Source of the DNA: Parasponia andersonii
Taxonomy: Eukaryota; Streptophyta; Magnoliopsida; Rosales; Cannabaceae
Length of the DNA: 64,000 nt
Direction of reading: 5' to 3'
Assembly (NCBI GenBank): GCA_002914805.1
Contig: JXTB01000293.1
Location: forward strand, 208,221 to 272,220
The notes beneath the pieces are model-generated. The model did not search any database and was not told where the DNA came from. It saw nothing but the letters and a program-made list of their open reading frames with translations. The translations under genes and the position numbers were made by a program. Below are positions 1 to 13,305 of the stretch, piece by piece. Numbering within the stretch: the first letter of the stretch is position 1; each line of letters opens with the position of its first letter.

Positions 1-2058
1 TTGTCAAAGATTTATATCAATCTCATCTATTTCCTCTTAGTAGATAAAGTAATCAGATTCTAGGTTATAGGACTTTTCTACTTCCAAATATCTACCAAAT
101 TATCTCACAATCCTCCCACTATAATAAGGGTCCGATATATGTTGATCTTCTAGTGATTTATCCTTCTTTAGTGTTACTCTATTCTATCTTTCATAGATAG
201 GTTGATTATAACATCAGTTAGCTCCTCAAGACATAACTTACTTTGGGGCCGTAATAATGAATAATTAAACAACTTAATCATAGCCAAAAATTTTCATTGT
301 CTGTGAGATATTCCTAAGAATTCTCTATAGAGGTATTCAACGCTTCGATCCAATCGATGCGTCTTTATGCTTTTCCTAATTGCATTTTGGTTTCTGCTTT
401 CAATTTTTTGAACTTTTCAAAAGAATTGAATTAGCAGTAATATTAGGAAAACATAATAAAATTTTGAATAATAATTTATAATGATATATTCAAAACCTTA
501 TTGGGCTTGATTGCTCAAGGACCCACAGACAACAATACATACTACTTTTAAAACAGTCTTGTACTCTTAGGTCTTTTTTAACAAAGGACCATTTAGTCAT
601 TTTATCTTCCAGATAAGATTCGCAGATTAGTGAATATATGGCTTCTAACAAATTTAGATGTCTATCCTTAACCAATCTTTAGATCATATTTAGGTTAATA
701 TAACCGAAGTACAAATATGTTTTATTCTTAGTACTTACTTACTTTCTTATGAATAGATTTATCACGTTCATTCTCATCATTATTAGTACTATATAATGAG
801 AATAATTTAGGTCAATGAAAATGTCATTTAGCATAATTAAGAATATTATTCTTTTACAGAGAAACTTTGTGGTTGAGACAAACAGAGTAACATCGTTTCA
901 TCAAGTATGAAACAAAAATCAAATTTTTCTTAAATGCTTGACAATTTTTAATGTCCTAATTTATAAATTCATCAAATATGAATTTAAATATTTCTCATTT
1001 TATGTACAGATACTATAGTCATTGAAGTCCTTACTCTTAGTGAACTTGCTTTACTAAACCCTTTGGTTCCTATAGAATTCTTTGCAACAGACATGCAAAC
1101 ATGGTTAATGATTCTTGAATCCTATTCAAGATTCATTAAGTCATCCACTAAAATAAGTTAATGAACAATAAATTGTTATTACCTTCTAATCAAGTATTTT
1201 ATAGGTATCCCTAACAGTTTTCTTTCAATATCCTTTAATGCTATATAAGAAATATTTTCCTTTTAGCTAGGGATTAGAAAATTCACCTTTAACTACTATA
1301 GCTTGGTGAAGATATTCATTATATATCTCACTAAGATTTAGCATAATATTATAGTGGTTTGAATTTCTTGAATTTCATGCTGTAACATATTGGACATCGT
1401 ATGTCAACATATATCAATGAATTTTCTAGGAATTCTCCTACCACATATATGCTTTATTTTTCTTCACTAGTCTCACCAGTGAATGTAGACGAACATATAA
1501 GAGTAAAAACTGAATAACTTATTAGCCATAAGGACTAAATCTAAGTTACATTAATCTAGACAACATAGTCTAACCATACAAGTTATGTGAGTGTGAGTTC
1601 AATGGGTAAAGGAATTAAGAACATATCTATTTGAATGAAAATAAATTAACCCATATAATAGCAAACATCATGCAACAAATATTTTGAATAATTAACATAA
1701 TATAAAATAAAATCTGCAATATGCAAGTGAAGTATCCCTAGGACTATTACTAATATTAATGGTAATTCAACTTTCCATTAATTACAAGCCTCCTACGGGA
1801 AGTCATGCAATTAACAAATCAAACTAAAACAATTTCATTTAGAAAATAAGACAAATATCTCATATCCCATATTTCTAACTACCATTTAATTTAGTCCTCA
1901 ACTCTACTAACAAGAACACGAGAGAATATCAGTATTTCGAGTTGAGTATGTAACCATTATCTAAATAATTAAGCTTTCTATATAAGACCGTCTCCTACGG
2001 ATGATCGGCCTCATATAGTCCACCTAATACCTTATCCTAAGAAATTCATTTCCAGTAC
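1..2058. other. AT-rich non-coding DNA, probably internal part of copia-type element E1
   Basis: No reading frame here resembles a protein family; the longest frames are short and lack conserved motifs. The stretch lies on the internal side of the minus-strand LTR at 4706-6374, so it may be non-coding internal sequence of that element, but no second LTR copy is visible between position 1 and the primer-binding site. Assignment to E1 is inference from position only. Confidence 0.3.
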
Positions 2059-2179
2059 NNNNNNNNNNNNNNNNNNNNNNNNNNNNNNNNNNNNNNNNNN
2101 NNNNNNNNNNNNNNNNNNNNNNNNNNNNNNNNNNNNNNNNNNNNNNNNNNNNNNNNNNNNNNNNNNNNNNNNNNNNNNN
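2059..2179. other. Assembly gap (run of N)
   Basis: A run of 121 undetermined bases. Sequence on the two sides differs in character: mixed AT-rich text to the left, degenerate A/T-rich repeats to the right. True gap length and continuity are unknown. A single further N lies at 30182. Confidence 0.99.
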
Positions 2180-3480
2180 ATCTTCACAAGATTTAAATTA
2201 GATATGTACATGATTTAATCAAATTAAATCTTTACAAATATCTATTAATTTGAATTTGACTTTTAAATTTCAAAACTCAAATTAATTATTACATAATTAA
2301 TATTGATTATCTACAAGATTTAATCACATTAATCTGTTAGATTATTTCCAGATTTAAATTCAACATTTGAATTTAAAATCTTTAAATTAATTATTAGATA
2401 ACTAATATTGATAATCTTTTGAAAATTTAATCTTATTAAATCTTTTAGAAATTTAATCTTATTAAATCTTTTAGATTATCTCTTGATTTAAATTCAACAT
2501 TTTAATTTCAAATCATAAATTAATTATCACATAATTAATATAGTAATATTATCCAATCACATAAATTTAAATTTAGATTTATCTCATAATATCTAATCAT
2601 TTATTTTAATCTCATTAAAATAAATAAAAAGTTTAAAATCTTGCCAAATCTGAAATTATCTCATAATTTCTAATTATTTATTTTAATCTCATTAAAATAA
2701 ACTACAAACTTTAAATTCAAAATCAAACAGATTTGGATAGATAAGATATTCTTTCCAATTTTAATTTGAAATCTTTATAAGTTTCAAATTTAAATTATAA
2801 AAGATTTAACTTTTAAATCTCCTAAATATCTCTAGATTTGAATTCAAATCAAATTCAAATTCAAACAAATTATTAATTATCTCATAAATAGTTTAGTAAA
2901 TATCTAACCAACTATTTTGAATTTAAAATTTTAAAAATTATCACATAATATTTAATTAAAAATTATATCTAAATAAAATTTTAAATTGATTTCGAATTAA
3001 CTCTTAATTTCAAAATTTTATATTTTAATTGAATTAAAATATGTTTAAGATATAGATCTTATCTATATCAATTTAATTTAAAATTTTAATTTGGAAGTTA
3101 ATTAATTCCCTATTTATTTAAATTAATTTCCTTAAATAGTGGGATCTCATCCATATTTAAATCTGAAATCAAATCTATTTAAATATGTAATCCTATCCAT
3201 ATTTAAATAGTCATTTATAAATTTCCTTAAATCAAATGATATTATCCTTGATTTGAATTTATTTAAATTGAGGATCTTATCCTTAATTTAAATCCTTCCA
3301 TAAACTAAGGATCTCATCCTTAATTTAAATTCAAATAGAGAATATAGGATTTTCTTATAGAATTTTATCCTATCAGATTAGTTACCAAAATTTGATTTTC
3401 AAAAATTAGATAAGGTAACGAATTCAAATTTCCTAAATTATCTCTAATTCAAAATTCAAATAAGGAAATTATCTAAAATA
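2180..3480. repeat. Very AT-rich degenerate repeat tract
   Basis: Built from short related phrases such as ATTTAAATT, TTTTAATCTCATTAAAATAAA and GGATCTTATCC, several of which recur at irregular spacing (for example near 2590-2640 and 2665-2710, and near 3260-3330). No coding potential is seen. It ends abruptly at about 3481, where base composition changes to GC-richer sequence. Confidence 0.5.
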
Positions 3481-4320
3481 GATAATCTGATGTTAACGGC
3501 ATCGGGATGCCGATCAAAACGCCGCTGCATAGTTCAGAACAAGCTAAAGGTCCGAACAGGAAACCGTAACGAGGACGATCCTCAGGATGTCATGCGGCCA
3601 CGCTCGGGACAATCCTGAGCACCGACGAGCTCCATAACACTACACGGCCTCGCTCGGGACAAGTACCAAGCGACAATGGGCTCGCATAGATTTTGACGAC
3701 AAGCATACGAGATGGCATGCATACAGCTACGGAGGCAGGGCAAAGTGGCACGGCTATAGGGACGAGACATTATTATATGTGGACGTGTAGTCATACCCAT
3801 GTACAACATGAAGAACGAGTCCTCAGAGATGTTGCGCGGTTACGTACGGAACTAATTCTACACACGCTAGTAAGTTATGCACGACATTGGTATAGCCACG
3901 GGCACGGGATAGGATAGTGCTACGTCGAGTCGAGCATGATTCAATCCGCGTCGATATGCAGCTCAAGCACATCTTATATGCTTGTATTAGTAATATGTGT
4001 ATGACTAATTCATGTGACTTACGACCGAAACATGTGCAACTTAAAGCACATCTTATGTGCATTGATGAAATGATCGAACGAACCTTGCATGGTTCAACTC
4101 ACGTGTGGCCAACAAGCTAGCCGACAAGCACATGTGCGATCAAAGCACATCTTATGTGCTTAAAACAAAAAAGCACATCTTATGTGCTTGGGAATGGCCA
4201 TGCGCAAGACCATTATGTTCTTGCATAAGTGGTCATATGGGTCTTGCATTAGTAAGACCCAACGTGTATATGGCTAGGGTATGTAATTCCCTAGCCGCCA
4301 AACCCACTTCCATCATTTTT
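3481..4320. other. GC- and CpG-rich block with clustered stem-loops
   Basis: After 1.3 kb of A/T-rich sequence the text changes to GC-richer, CpG-containing sequence (for example around 3495-3530 and 3580-3660) and returns to AT-rich at about 4320. Several short frames are open on both strands but none shows a recognisable motif. Read on the minus strand it lies downstream of the primer-binding site at 4691-4703, so it would be in the untranslated leader of E1. The right half (3965-4300) holds at least six inverted repeats. Confidence 0.5.
3965..4189. repeat. Four copies of a 19-nt perfect-stem hairpin
   Basis: The motif AAGCACATCTTATGTGCTT (8-bp arms AAGCACAT/ATGTGCTT, 3-nt loop) occurs at 4143-4161 and 4171-4189, with near copies at 3965-3983 and about 4044-4062. 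Two further stem-loops follow: GGGTCTT/AAGACCC near 4240-4261 and GGCTAGGG/CCCTAGCC near 4271-4295. The arms are seen directly; any role as RNA structure or protein-binding site is inference. Confidence 0.7.
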
Positions 4321-4690
4321 TTGAAAAAAAAAAATCCAAAATTTTAAAATCTTTAATTGGAGAAACAGTTTTTTCTAAAAACTAAAACACAATTAAAGAT
4401 CAAATCATTTTCTATGAACACTTTTATCCAGAACATAAAATAACATTCATAGAAAAATCAAGACCATGCTAGAATAAAAAATCAAAAACACAGCACATGA
4501 TTATAAACTCATAGTAACATCTAATTGATTACTATTTAAACTTATTGAATCAATCATCATATATAGTAGAGTATACTCATAAACATGAACAAGACCAAAC
4601 ATAATCAAAGAGATCATTATGGAAATCATAGATCATCAAACTTTAAGAGAATAAACATGAAAAAGATATGCTAGATCATCGAAAAACTTT
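4321..4690 (-). other. AT-rich leader of E1 between primer-binding site and GC-rich block
   Basis: About 370 bases next to the primer-binding site with no open frame of note. By position it would be the start of the internal region of minus-strand element E1. No gag start is visible, which suggests either a non-autonomous element or a leader longer than this stretch. Confidence 0.35.
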
Positions 4691-4703
4691 GCTCTTGATA
4701 CCA
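4691..4703 (-). promoter_or_regulatory. tRNA-Met type primer-binding site of E1
   Basis: On the minus strand this reads TGGTATCAAGAGC, one base longer than the usual plant retrotransposon primer-binding site TGGTATCAGAGC that pairs with the 3' end of initiator tRNA-Met. It begins two bases after the LTR end at 4706, which is the expected spacing and fixes both the LTR boundary and the minus-strand orientation. Confidence 0.85.
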
Positions 4704-4705
4704 AT

Positions 4706-6374
4706 TGCAGGAAATTCTGAAAAATAAATTTCGAGAAAGGATTTCACCAAAAACGATTTCTGTAGTTTTGTAAATAAATCAAGAACGCAGCAGAATAGGT
4801 ATTTTAAACTTTTCTTGAAATTTTACAAAACAAAAATGTAAGATCGTTGATCTAACATAAATCAATTCATGGATCTTGGTTTAGATAAAATCAGGAAGTG
4901 CTTCATAACCATTGAGCCTTCTTGTCTATTCTCTGAAGCCTGTTGAATGATCCGGTCTGTGGGCACCTTTTTGATTCCCAACGAGAGATGAGCAGATGAT
5001 CCAAAAGACACTCTTCCTTCTCCTTGATTGCACATCTACGGCCATATGTATCTCTCCCTCGGCGGCCATAAACGAACACAGGATTTCTCCTACGGCAGCT
5101 TGGTTCTCTCTCACTCTCACTTTTTCTCTCTGCCACACGAAAAAAGCATAGTTATTGTGCATGAGTGGTATGTAGAATACTTAGAGAGACTTAGGAGAAC
5201 TTTTGTCTTAAGTATTGAAAGAGATGTAAACCCTAATGGGCTTATTGGGCTCAACTGACCATTCAATTAGTTATTAGGCTATGTGTGAGTTAGACATGAG
5301 ACCTTATGGATCTAAATAGTCTAAGTTCCAATGGGCCAACTATGCATAATCATAATTAACTCTTAATTATAATTGGGCCTTGTCCATTAATATTGGGGCA
5401 CTCCACGATAGGCCCAATATTGCTCTCTTAGACTAAATGTCATATATTTTCTATGAAGCTAATTAATATTTTAATTAACTTGATCCATTTAGCATATATT
5501 ATACTTACAAACATACTACCGATGCAATGCCATACTAGTGAGGTGAAATTATCATATTACCCCTCTAGTACATATTAATCTTTGAGTTGCCATGTTTCAT
5601 CTAATGGATAATAATTGACTATAGTATTTGTAACTACCCATACAAACACAGTCAAATTCACAAAGTGAATACCTGGCGTCTGGGTTTTTATTATCCAAGT
5701 CCTTGAAAAAACTCAAAGTAACATTATATACATGGTGTCCAAATCATAAAAGGCGTTCTCATCAATTCACAAATCTTATCTTCCAAGATACCGGAGTTTG
5801 AACTATATAATCGAACTAGTCCTTTTATACATCAAAAAAATAAAATTCAAGAAAGCAAGTCTGACAATCACTAGAATTAAGGTAATCTTGCAATAGTGCT
5901 AGATTAGTGAAAGATAGAATATTGAGTTACGACACTTAACCTCAAATTCTATTTTCACTTGATCCAGTTCAATGTACTTATAACTTTCTTATAACATACT
6001 GGCGTTTCTATCCGAAGTCAGACACTTCGATAATTGGAGACTTCATCAATCCCGTTGAAATAGACAATACTACATTCTATGGCAAAATAAAGTATTTCAT
6101 CTTTATTTGCAGAATATGATCTTTTAATTTAGATATAATGAAATAATGAATTTAGTCTCCCACATGTGAACACTTCACATGAACAATTATTTATTACTCA
6201 TTATTAGTCATAAAAACTTTTAGATGGTTGCATAATAGAAAACATAAACATCACATGTATATTATTGGGACATAATATGGAATTTATTAATAACAAATAG
6301 ATAACACTTAAATCCAATAAACATTGTTTAAAATGGCAAGCAAAGAAACTGCTTTTTAGGGCATATTTCCAACA
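4706..6374 (-). repeat. 5' LTR of copia-type (Sirevirus-like) element E1
   Basis: On the minus strand the LTR starts TGTTGGAAATATGCCC and ends ATTTCCTGCA, giving a short imperfect terminal inverted repeat and TG/CA ends. The primer-binding site follows directly. The start sequence matches what I know of Ty1/copia Sirevirus-type LTRs in plants, and the length of 1669 bp fits. The partner 3' LTR is not in the window, so no target duplication or age can be read. A frame of 77 codons at 4903-5136 lies inside the LTR and is probably chance. The element has no visible gag or pol here. Confidence 0.75.
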
Positions 6375-7600
6375 CCATTATATACCAACTAAGTCTCTTT
6401 AAGGCTTAGGAACCCAAAACTAAAATATTCTTTTATTCTAAATTCCCAAATGAAATACCCTTCCAAGTCTTCAATACTCGGAATTCTCAATACTTGGAAG
6501 ATCATATTAAAACTAATCATATAAGTGACCAATTATCTAATTGAGGCAAATAAGGTAAAGTCAATCTAACATGGCTTAACCAATGAACAAATATCTATTA
6601 GACACCAAGGATATAGCAATCCATGGAGTACAAAAATCGTGCATATCTCAATAAGGTAAGTTGTATACATAATGAAAAGCTTGGATGAATAAATAAACCC
6701 AAATAACAACACATCTAAAGTCATAATAATAAGACTTTATAAAATCTCTAAACTCGGATTCAAAATCTAAAATTTCTCCATTCATACAAGACTCCAAGCC
6801 AAATACCATAACCAAGTTTTATTTAGCAAAAATTCTTCTAACAATATATTATAAATATGACATCTTCGACACATGCATAATCTTCCAAGAATATATACTT
6901 ATACCGCATTAAACCACACCAAGGGTTTCCTTAAAAGAGTTTCCTTACAAATACAAACGTGTTGCAAAATGTTTTCACACAAATTTTTTCATAAACATCT
7001 CATTTTTAAGTCCAAGTCAATTTATAAATCAATTGGCCAAAACCTTCCTTAGTTTCAAAATCAAGTACCAAGTACAAACTCAGTAATATTTAGCAAGAAT
7101 ATCTACTAAATTTAAAACTAAGAAAAATATTTGAAATTTTAAGTTTAGAGAAATTATCTTGGTCTAAATGATTTTACAACGAGTACTACCAAATATAGAA
7201 TAAGATTTTCACTTGTATCACTACCACAACTTTGTATAAGTAAGTGTTTATACTTTATAATAAGATAGTCTCACAAATCCCTATCTCAAATAACCCATAA
7301 ATTTTTAAAATCATACATCCATTGAAAAAGTGAATTACTTTAACTTAACTAATACTTATGTTTAAAAATATTCATAGTTTATTCAGAAATAAACATGCCA
7401 CATTGATAAAAATGCAAAAGTGCTCATTGTTCAAAACTTGAATTATTAAATTGAAATTTCCAAATATTTTAAAATCAAGTAGTTAGGTTTTAAGTCTAAC
7501 AAAATTCTGAAAAATCCATCCCATTAAAGGGCTACAAAAGTAAACTTGGATAAACTAGTGCAATATTATATTTAAGCAAACTCAACATATCATACCATTA
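6375..7600. other. AT-rich flank, no gene seen
   Basis: This is the host side of the E1 LTR; any target duplication would begin CCATT at 6375. The sequence is A/T-rich without conserved coding motifs, RNA genes or clear repeats. It could contain remnants of older elements that I cannot identify by eye. Confidence 0.5.
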
Positions 7601-9090
7601 TTACTCTATGTAAATAGAATTATTTGTGTCTTTTTACTTATAAATTTTATATGTTTTTATGTATTTTTATTGTACTATTTAAAGTAATTTAAGTTATTTT
7701 ATTTTTACATTCTAAGTATTCAGATTTTTAGTTAATTTGATTTTTAGTTAATTTGATTTTTAGTATTTTATTTTATCATCTTTTATTTTATTTTATTTTA
7801 TTTGAATTAGGATTATTTAGGTTTTGAAATAAGCTTCATTTGAATTTTATTTAGTTTAGATTTACATTTTATTTAGGTTTAATTCTAATTTAGTTTGATT
7901 TAATTTATGTTTAAATTTTATTCTGATTTAGATTGAAGAAAAAGAAATAAATTATGGAAAAAAGAGGAAGTTTGGGCACAATTCTGGCCATTTGATCGAG
8001 CTCCAGGCCACTAGGCGAGCGAGTGTTCGGCACACACGAGTGCAGTGAATTGAAGAGCAGGAAATGTATGGGCCCCACATTGTCAGTGGCCTTTAGGCCG
8101 TGTCGAATCCCATGCAGTGCATTCTAAGTGCTATTGGTTAATCTGCCATTTAAAAGCCGCCATTTCAACCCATTGATTTTGATGTTTTCTTCAGCCAATC
8201 TGAAACAACTTTTATGTTGTGCTCAATAGTTTTCGCCACACTAGATCACACCATGAGGCTCATAAACGTGAGAATAAAGAGAGGAGAGAAAGAGGAAATT
8301 GCGAGAGATTTTGACAGATCATATGGCTATATAAATAGCGAGAACATGAGAGAAAAACATACACTAATTTTGAAAGATAAAATTTCACTTTTCCGGAGAG
8401 AAAGTGTGAGAGATAAGTTCAAAGTTAGGCTAATTTTTTGAGAAACTAGAGAGGTAATCTTAATTGTGTAGTTTTTCTAGTTTCTAGTTTTGATTCCTAA
8501 GAATGCTTCAATGCTTATATATTTGGTTTGTTAAATTCTTCAATATTTTTAGTCTCAATACATTATTTTCTAGTTTCTCATAAAAATGCAGTCATGTTTT
8601 CCTTATTTGGTTATTTAAATTAGATTATAATTATATTTGTCTTATTAGTTGATCTTTTACTGCAGTATTGTCTCTATGATATATTGTCGATCTTAGATAA
8701 CTAGTAAGATAAATTATTTTGGTATTAATTAGAAGAATTTCTCATACTAAATACTTTAGATTAATATTTATTCTTTAATGCTATATTTTTCGGTTATATA
8801 TTTAGGATGTGAAATATATAATTGAGTAACAAATAGGAATCAAAGTTGTTAACAGTTAAATGAATAATTAAGTGAATCTTGAAGCCCTGATTTTCTCATA
8901 TAGATATTTTTTGTTTATATTTTTGTGATTATTTTAATTTATTGCTTAGTTAAATTTTAGTTTCAATATTTTTTTATTTTTTATTATCTTTTTATTGTTG
9001 ATTTACTTCTTTATGGGATTGATACCTTAATCTATACTGCGATAACTGCTAGTATATTTTAAGCATAGATATACCAATTTGTCAATCCAC
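7600..9090 (+). repeat. Probable solo LTR remnant of a gypsy-type element
   Basis: The stretch has LTR-like order on the plus strand: T-rich repeats (TTAATTTGATTTTTAG, near 7735-7765), a strong TATA box, purine-rich leader sequence, and at 9013-9045 the phrase GGGATTGATACCTTAATC, which resembles the TGGGATCGATAC motif found near the 3' end of Athila/Tat-type LTRs (E5's own LTRs carry the equivalent). No primer-binding site, coding region or second copy is visible and I could not fix TG/CA ends or a target duplication, so boundaries are approximate. Confidence 0.4.
8328..8337 (+). promoter_or_regulatory. TATA box inside the LTR-like remnant
   Basis: TATATAAATA followed by a purine-rich leader (GAGAACATGAGAGAAAAAC). 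A possible splice donor, GAGAGGTAATCTT, lies near 8450-8462. Promoter function is inferred from the motif and spacing only. Confidence 0.45.
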
Positions 9091-10752
9091 AACTAATATG
9101 TCATGCAAAAAGTATCATATATTTGAACATTTCAACATAAGCACCAATCACTATTTACTCAAACCAAGTAATTAAACGGATATCAAAATAAATGAAATGA
9201 AATTACATCCTAAAAACTCACGAAATATTGGAGCAATTTGAGGTATGTAAGATACCAAGTATGAGATAGCTATCATAGAAGCTATAAGGTTCACACATAG
9301 CTTACTACCTGAATGGACATAGGAGTACAAAAATAAACATCTATTCGAATCAAGGAATTTCAACAAGAGTAGAATTCACTAGTCTCATGTCAATCTCAAC
9401 ACTTCTAAGATTAGAATTTCTGGGATATAACTAGTTCTTGGATATTAGAGTTTTACTCTAAAGAAATAAGCCAATGATTCAGACAAATCGGAGCAAATAA
9501 TCTAATCTTGGCTAAACAATTAGACATAGAGAAAAAAAAAAAGAAGATGGAGGAACCAACCAATGAAAAGGTATAGAACTACAAGAACAAACTAAGCAAC
9601 TTATCTAGCTATCAGGACAACTACCCTAGATAAATAAACATCTGAAAGTAGAAGAAGTAGGAGGTGAGTATGTAAATTCTTAGTAAAGATTTAATTATTC
9701 TAACCAGAATATAAATACGTACTTCCAAAATCCTATATGGTCAGTGAAATATTCAACAAATTTACAAAAATTCAATTAAAATCATGGTCTAAGGGTTCAA
9801 AATTCCAAACTATAGTAAAACATCAGCTCAAAACAAGTATATATTATTTAAGTCAAGCACATAGCAAGCGATACAGTCAATAACATGTCTGAGCCACCGA
9901 AATTGGTGTAACTCCCTTAGAATCTCTAGACTTGCAATCTTAGTAGAATTATTATTAATAAACTTAGTGTCAAATTTTAATAAGTTTACGTTTACAAATA
10001 CTTAAAATTATATGTGTAGTATTATTTTAATGTTAAATTTTATTACGTGAGAAAACCATAGTTATCTCTTATTTTAACTTAGAAATTCTAAGTTAGTTTT
10101 CCTTAATAATAATCTACAAAAATTATATTATGTACATCAATATAACTTAATTAAGAATGTGACATGTTTATTTCACATTAATAAAATTATTAAATTTTAT
10201 AACCTAAAGTTAATGGCTGTACCAAAATAGTATCATGCCATAATTTGAATGGCTAGGATTTAAGTATACAAAGAATTAAGTAGACAAATCAATTTAAAGG
10301 TGGAAAATAAGTTGTAGAAAAAGATGAAGAGTAGTGATGTTTTACCTTAGGAAGGTAATAACTTTAAATTAATGGAATAGAAAAGGAAAGGGATAAAGTT
10401 AGTGAGTAATTCTAAAAGATAGGAAAAACGAAAATGATAATAGAAATATTCTTTAGAAATTAGTGGCCATAATTCAAAGTAGAAGACATAGACAAAACTA
10501 ATTAGTAGCTTTTGTCTCCAAAATAATTCAAAAGGTATAAAAAGATTAATATAGTGGAGACTTTCTTTGGAAGCTAGTGTTATTGGATTCCAAATAATTG
10601 AAAAATAAGAAAGATTAGAGACAAAAAAGTGGATGAGTGAAAAATAAAGTAAAAGATAAAGTAATGGAGAAGAAAAAGAAGATATGTTGACAAATTTGTA
10701 ATAATAGTGCTTGGATTATCTGATGGAATGTAAAAGTGTGTATTATTGGATA
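9091..10752. other. AT-rich DNA without identified gene
   Basis: No frame with family motifs, no tRNA or rRNA signature. A purine-rich section runs from about 10270 to 10700. The right edge is set by the start of sequence shared with the 3' end of E2. Confidence 0.5.
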
Positions 10753-13178
10753 CCTCTTATGGATGGCCTATCAATTCAACCTACATTTGGCAATTCAAAT
10801 CCATACTTAACCTTTCAATTACTTTGCCAAAACTATCTTCATTTTTCTAATTATCCTTTCTGAAAAAAAAAAGAAAAAAAAAACTCTTTCTATCTCACTT
10901 TCTTCCAAATCCATAAGAGCTATAATATTTTATCCATCGACTCTAGAAATTAAGAATTATAATTAACACAATAGAGCAGAGCACCTAGTTTTGTGGTGGA
11001 GATATAAGAAAGAAGATTCAAGTTTAGAAGGTAAATATTCCCTCACCTTGCTTGTTATATGTTTAAATAGATTCTGTAAAAGAATAAACAAGTAATAATA
11101 TATTTGATCTACTTTAAATGTTATATAATTTATATTACGTTTAGACTTATTTTGTTGATTTCCTAAGCCTCTAAATATGAATACTTCATAATAATAAAGG
11201 CTAAATAATAATAATAATAGTAAAATCAAAATGACTAAACACAAAAGTGGAAGATTTTTAAGTGTATGACCCTAAAATAAAATATTCATATAAATGAATC
11301 AAGCTTAATGATTTAGACTTAGATCCTTAAGAACAGATTTTTACCCATTAAAAATGCTTTCCAAAAATTAAAGATGTTTGCTCAAAAGTTGAAAGAGCTA
11401 AAATGCAAAAACTTTGAGTATTTGAGTCAAAAGTGTAATTTTTATAAAATATGCGTCGAATATGTGAGAAAGATACTTTAGCCAGTTTTAAGACCATATT
11501 AAATTATAATTAAGAAAACTTAACTGATTTAGGATAATATTAATCAAATCAACAACCAAATTATTGATAGATTAAAAAGATCACTATGATCAAGGTTAAG
11601 GAGAATTAAATCTCATCCATCTAAGTTGAAAGTATAAATTAGTCAATAAATATAACATGACACTATTTCTCAAATGAGAAGTTTTATATTTGATCAAGAC
11701 TGAGTCTTAAATGTTTTAAGTCTACTAAGTAATTAGAAGTTTTAAAAAAAATGTATAAGGCCACTTTAAATTACTCTAACAAATAGGGTATATATATGTC
11801 AAGGCAAAACTTCGACCTAGACGTACGTAATTTATTAGTAGAACTAGGACAACCATATTAAGAGATAAGTACAATTTCACCTATAGCATGGATGACTTGA
11901 AAATGTTTGTAGTATGATATATGCTTATAAAGATAAGGACAATTTCACCTATGGCCTATGTATAATATGTGCTTATAAAGATACATTTCCAATACTATAA
12001 AAATGATGTATGCTTACTTTACAATGTTAATACTTTAGCATACTTTAACAAAGGAAATGCTATGATAATGGAATATAAGTTTGGAATTGTTATTGAAATG
12101 TACCCACTCATGTTAAGAGAAGACTAAATAAGATAAAGAATTTAAAGGTGTCGTACCAACCTCCACTAGGTGAAGACATCCGAGGGAAAAATAAAACCGA
12201 CCTCCGCTAAGCGAGAATTTCCGAGGAAAAGTATGTTAAGACTATGACTGTAGATGTTTTCTGTTCGGTCGCTTCTCTGGTTCCCCGTTCGGTAGTGCGC
12301 ACTCGGTACGTACACCTAGGCTCATAAGAAAGATAAAAGACTTTATGATCAAGAATGAGATAAAATCATGATACAATATCTTATAATAAAGCATAAAGTA
12401 ATGATTTCATAAAACTACATAGCCATACTTTCATAAAAGATTGTTTGCTTTATATTTTGTGAGAATTACATTGTACTTACTAAGTAAAAGCTCACATTTT
12501 ATGAGTATCCATGCTATAGATACCAAAGAAAAGAAACCTATGATTTAATTGATAGGTTAGCTAGAATTGAGGTGGGGAGGAATGCAAAGTACGGGTAATA
12601 GAATACCACTACTATAATTACTTCCACATATATTCTTATTATGAGACAAATGATTTCAATTATGTAAGTTTGATGTTGTTTGAAAACGTAGTTATAAATT
12701 GGCATTTTATTTCATAATGCATGATTTTATTAAATTGAACTTGAAAATGTATTTTGATTGAATAAATTTAAACAAATTTATTTCAAAATTTCTGAAAGAG
12801 AAAATATTTTGATTTAAATAAATGCAAAATACAAGGGGTTCTGTCAAAAAGACCCAAACTGTCCAAGGAGAGCTTAAGACTTAAGTGGTCCATATGTGAC
12901 CTTCCTCCTCACCTGGGAGCTCTTTATAGTTGTGCATTATTTAAATCACCTTAATAAAAAGTTTGTAAACAAATTTAAATAAATGATACTTAACCATCGA
13001 GAAGCATTTTACTTGTTTTCAAAATTTAAGTAAATGGTTAGTTATGAATATAAATCTCTTAAAAAGAAATAAAAGCATAAAAAAAAATTTGTCATGAATT
13101 TTCAGCATCTAAATTTCTCTTTTTAAATAAGTAAGCTAAGAAGTAAGTAGTTAAGGTCCGAAAAGTTTGGTCGTTATA
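10753..13178 (+). repeat. 5' LTR copy of E2
   Basis: This copy is shared with 18908-21761. It ends in TCGTTATA just before the primer-binding site; the 3' copy ends in the canonical TCGTTACA. An internal TGTATGACCC at 11263 (TGTAAGACCC at 19417 in the other copy) matches the inverse of the LTR end GGGTCGTTACA, so the canonical LTR could instead begin there, leaving 10753-11262 as a piece of internal sequence. The TATA box of the 3' copy is TATCAATT here. The copy is about 430 bp shorter than its partner because it lacks the equivalent of about 19656-20108. Confidence 0.7.
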
Positions 13179-13180
13179 GT

Positions 13181-13192
13181 TGTCATCAGAGC
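13181..13192 (+). promoter_or_regulatory. Degenerate tRNA-Met primer-binding site of E2
   Basis: TGTCATCAGAGC differs at two positions from TGGTATCAGAGC. It begins three bases after the LTR end, which is the expected place for minus-strand priming. Confidence 0.7.
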
Positions 13193-13305
13193 GGGGTATC
13201 CTATCGTCCTACCTCGCATCCCTTCTCAATATTTCAGACAACTCAAGTAAGTAGAATTTTTACTTTGTATATTATTTAACCTTAAGAACGTATTATGTAG
13301 TAGTA

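Noticed and set aside
1-2058. Second LTR of E1
   Set aside because: No stretch matches the start or end of the LTR at 4706-6374, nor its internal phrases.
3582-4347. Overlapping short frames on both strands in the GC-richer block
   Set aside because: GC-rich sequence has fewer stops by chance; frames overlap each other on both strands and show no motif.
4903-5258. Frames inside the E1 LTR
   Set aside because: They lie within a non-coding LTR and overlap on both strands.
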